DNA from: Candidatus Mediterraneibacter stercoripullorum
Lineage (GTDB): Bacteria; Bacillota; Clostridia; Lachnospirales; Lachnospiraceae
Direction of reading: 5' to 3'
Length of the DNA stretch: 64,000 nucleotides
Assembly (NCBI GenBank): GCA_019115765.1
Contig: DXCZ01000105.1
Location: 62,001 to 126,000 of the forward strand
Shown here: positions 61,420-64,000 of the stretch, piece after piece
Position numbering within the stretch: position 1 is the stretch's first letter
How the letters are laid out: each line of letters starts with the position of its first letter
Translations under genes and position numbers: made by a program
The notes under the pieces: model-generated
Told to the model about the DNA's origin: nothing
Databases searched by the model: none
Seen by the model: the letters and a program-made list of their open reading frames with translations, nothing else

Positions 61420-62244
61420 TCACATCTTCTCAATGATCCTGGTCACAAGCCTCTGGAATTCTCCGGATCTCTGATCCGCTACCGCCTGTACGTCCAGATG
61501 GCTCAGTTCCTCATCTGAAAGGCCGCTGGCCATGTTGGAAATGCAGGAAATCCCACAGACACGGATCCCGGCATGTCTCGCAGCGATGGCCTCACAGGCA
61601 GTACTCATTCCTACTGCATCTGCACCGCAGACAGCGTACATCCGGATCTCGGCCGGACTTTCAAAATTCGGTCCTGTCGTCTGCAGATATACTCCCTCTC
61701 GGATCGGAATATCTTCTTCCTGTGCGGTCGTCCGGATCAGATCCTGAAGTTCTATGTCATAAATATGTGTCATGTCAGGGAAACGCTCTCCCAATTCTGA
61801 TACATTCTCCCCGATCAGCGGCGAAGGCGCAAAGCTGGAGATCTGATCCGTGATCATCATAAAATCGCCCACATGAAACGCTCTGTTGATTCCCCCTGAG
61901 GCATTCGTCAGAAAGAGGATATCGATCCCCATCATCTTCATCAGACGCACCGGGAGGACAACCTGTTCCATAGAATATCCTTCATAATAGTGTACCCGCC
62001 CCTTCATGGCCACTACAGGGACTTGTCCGATATATCCCAGAAGGAACCTGCCGTCATGGCCCTGAACAGTAGAAACAGGAAATCCGGGAATATCCCCGTA
62101 GGGGATCTCCGTTTCCACTTTCATCTGATCCGCATATCCGCCAAGTCCCGATCCGAGGATCAGTCCGACCCGCGGGACAAAATCCGTGACCGATCTGTAA
62201 TATTCATAACATTTCCGGAGTATTTCATACTGTGCACTCATCAT
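61420..62244 (-). CDS. Purine-nucleoside phosphorylase (PNP/MTAP family)
   Basis: GLILGSGLGGYADQM...VHYYEGYSMEQVVLPVRLM...GADAVGMSTACEAIAARH. Confidence 0.94.
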   Translation of the reverse strand: MMSAQYEILRKCYEYYRSVTDFVPRVGLILGSGLGGYADQMKVETEIPYGDIPGFPVSTVQGHDGRFLLGYIGQVPVVAMKGRVHYYEGYSMEQVVLPVRLMKMMGIDILFLTNASGGINRAFHVGDFMMITDQISSFAPSPLIGENVSELGERFPDMTHIYDIELQDLIRTTAQEEDIPIREGVYLQTTGPNFESPAEIRMYAVCGADAVGMSTACEAIAARHAGIRVCGISCISNMASGLSDEELSHLDVQAVADQRSGEFQRLVTRIIEKM

Positions 62245-62266
62245 ATTCTCCTTTTCATCATAATTA

Positions 62267-62314
62267 ACAGGCGCTTCTGTCCAAACTTCCGAAGCGCCTG
62301 TATCTTTTCTTATT
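62267..62314. terminator. Perfect 11-bp inverted repeat, possible terminator
   Basis: ACAGGCGCTTC/GAAGCGCCTGT followed on + strand by ATCTTTTCTTATTTT. Confidence 0.45.
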
Positions 62315-62466
62315 TTCTGCTCATATGCAACAATTCAGCCCCCACCATTCGCAAAGCCACTGTTACATTTGCAGGACCGGAATCTCCTCGCCGGGTTCCG
62401 GTCAGCTAACTGTATACTAGACTATTTTCCTCTTCTTGTCAAGAAACGCCGCAGCCGTCAGATTCC

Positions 62467-62552
62467 GTGGCCGCTGCGCTATGCTCCGAGCGCAAGCGTG
62501 GCCGCCGGGACAATACAGTTCCGTTATGGCGGACATCTGAGAACATGCAAAC
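62467..62552 (+). repeat. Repeat family B, truncated right half (copy 3)
   Basis: GGCCGCTGCGCTATGCTCCGAGCGCAAGCGTGGCCGCCGGGACAATACAGTTCCGTTATGGCGGACATCTGAGAACA matches copies 1 and 2; left stem partner not found. Confidence 0.8.
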
Positions 62553-62561
62553 AGCACACGG

Positions 62562-64000
62562 TCAGATGATAATGCACACAAGCCCTCCGTTAGAATCATT
62601 AACAATCTTCTGCATAGTATCCTGGAGCTTTACCTGGCTTTCATCATTGATCATGGCAATCTTGCTTCTCATTCCATCCATGACAAGTTCTTCCACAGAT
62701 TTTCCAAAAATATTAGTTCCCCAGACTCCTTCGGGCGTCTCACTTTCCTTTTTAATATACTGGACCAGGTCCTCCGCCTGCTGTTCACTGCCCACGATAG
62801 GCGCGATCTCTGTCTCTATATTGGCCCGGATCATATGAATGGAAGGAGCCGATGACCGGATACGGACGCCGAACTTGCTGCCCTGCTTGATGATGGCAGG
62901 CTCATCAAGAGTGATCTCATCTTTGTTCGGATTGACCACCCCGTATCCCTTCATTTTCACATCCGTAAATGCATCCCGGATCTGACTGAACTCCTCTTTC
63001 ATGGCGGAAAGTTCCTTCAATGTTGAGATCAGACCGTATTCGCCCCGGATCTGAGTTCCTGTCAGCTCACTGAGCACCTCATAATAGCAGCCCTGTCTAA
63101 ATCCTACGGAAATCTTCACTTTCCCGGTATCCATCTCTACCTTGTCTATCGAAATTCTGTCTATGTACGGGCTCTCTGTCTCCATGTTTCTTGAGACCGC
63201 ACTCCGTATATCATCCAGATCTGCCATGACACGTTTCACATATTCCAGAAGCTCCTGCTTGATCCGGTGTTCCCTCGAAAGCATTTCCACCCATTTCGGA
63301 AGATAAAATTCCACCTCCGTAAGCGGAAATTCATAGAGGACCTGCTGCATCATATTGTGTATATCTTCTGTCTTCAGTTGTTCGCAGTTTACCGGCATGA
63401 CAGATGCCGAATATTTCTGTTCCAGCTCTTCTTTCAGCTGCCTTGCTTCATCACTATAGGGCTTGCTGCAGTTCAGCAGGATCAGAAACGGTTTCCCGAT
63501 GGACTGCAGTTCACGGACGGTCTTTTCCTCTGCATCTACATAATTATCTCTGGGAAGATCTGTCACACTGCCGTCCGTTGTCACTACAAATCCTATGGTG
63601 GCATGGTCATGGATCACTTTCCTTGTTCCGATCTCCGCTGCCTTTGTAAATGGGATCTCGTACTCAAACCATGGGGTCTTTACCTGCCTTTCCGCACCGT
63701 TTTCCGTATGACCGGAAGCCCCCTCCACCATATACCCCACACAGTCGATCAGCCGTATCTTCACCTCCACATCATCCGACAGCTTCACCATAGCCGCATC
63801 TTTTGGAACAAACTTTGGTTCTGTAGTCATGATCGTCGTTCCAGATGCGGACTGCGGCAGCTCATCCTTCGTCCTCTCTCTGGCATGCCGGTCCGTCATA
63901 TTGGGAAGCACGAGAAGGTCCATAAACCGCTTGATAAAGGTTGACTTGCCTGTCCTCACCGGCCCCACCACTCCTATGTATATCTCTCCGTTTGTACGTA
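62562..64000 (-). CDS. spoIVA: Stage IV sporulation protein A (5' end outside window)
   Basis: TNGEIYIGVVGPVRTGKSTFIKRFMDLLVLP; SpoIVA-like over 470+ aa, open at window edge. Confidence 0.95.
   Translation of the reverse strand, partial: RTNGEIYIGVVGPVRTGKSTFIKRFMDLLVLPNMTDRHARERTKDELPQSASGTTIMTTEPKFVPKDAAMVKLSDDVEVKIRLIDCVGYMVEGASGHTENGAERQVKTPWFEYEIPFTKAAEIGTRKVIHDHATIGFVVTTDGSVTDLPRDNYVDAEEKTVRELQSIGKPFLILLNCSKPYSDEARQLKEELEQKYSASVMPVNCEQLKTEDIHNMMQQVLYEFPLTEVEFYLPKWVEMLSREHRIKQELLEYVKRVMADLDDIRSAVSRNMETESPYIDRISIDKVEMDTGKVKISVGFRQGCYYEVLSELTGTQIRGEYGLISTLKELSAMKEEFSQIRDAFTDVKMKGYGVVNPNKDEITLDEPAIIKQGSKFGVRIRSSAPSIHMIRANIETEIAPIVGSEQQAEDLVQYIKKESETPEGVWGTNIFGKSVEELVMDGMRSKIAMINDESQVKLQDTMQKIVNDSNGGLVCIII

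Overview
This 64 kb window is low-to-mid GC chromosomal DNA from a spore-forming, anaerobic Firmicute, probably Lachnospiraceae/Clostridia (judged from gene content; no search was run). Most of it is ordinary core genome: the start of the spoIIIA operon (AA-AD plus the first codons of AE, cut at the left edge), sstT, an ECF sigma/anti-sigma pair, rarA, pnp-rpsO, ribF-truB-nrnA-like-rbfA-infB-ylxQ-ylxR-nusA-rimP, a type IIA topoisomerase pair, spoIIP-gpr, rpsT, ilvN-ilvC, an ABC-F protein, rimO-pgsA-cinA-like, rpoZ-gmk-yicC, rqcH, pheA, pyrBI, a DAHP synthase, the RNase P RNA gene, rnhA, purine salvage genes and spoIVA (cut at the right edge). The most interesting signals are: (1) a nested insertion at 25456-25692, where a 164-bp MITE-like element with perfect 14-bp terminal inverted repeats and an exact 8-bp target duplication (CTCGGGTT) sits inside a core-less copy of another repeat family; (2) that other family, with ~185-bp full copies at 4522-4706 and 58054-58239 and a half copy near 62467-62552, whose long terminal stems differ in sequence between copies but stay perfectly self-complementary; (3) an SPFH-domain/ribbon-helix-helix operon with a 19-bp perfect palindrome over its predicted -10 box; (4) the GGGtGRT / NifU-like gene pair; (5) a ~220-bp fold-back between pyrI and the DAHP synthase gene; (6) a tyrosine-recombinase-like protein that appears to lack both conserved catalytic-domain histidines. 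I saw no CRISPR array, rRNA, tRNA, prophage or classical IS element. All calls come from reading the sequence and the supplied ORFs.
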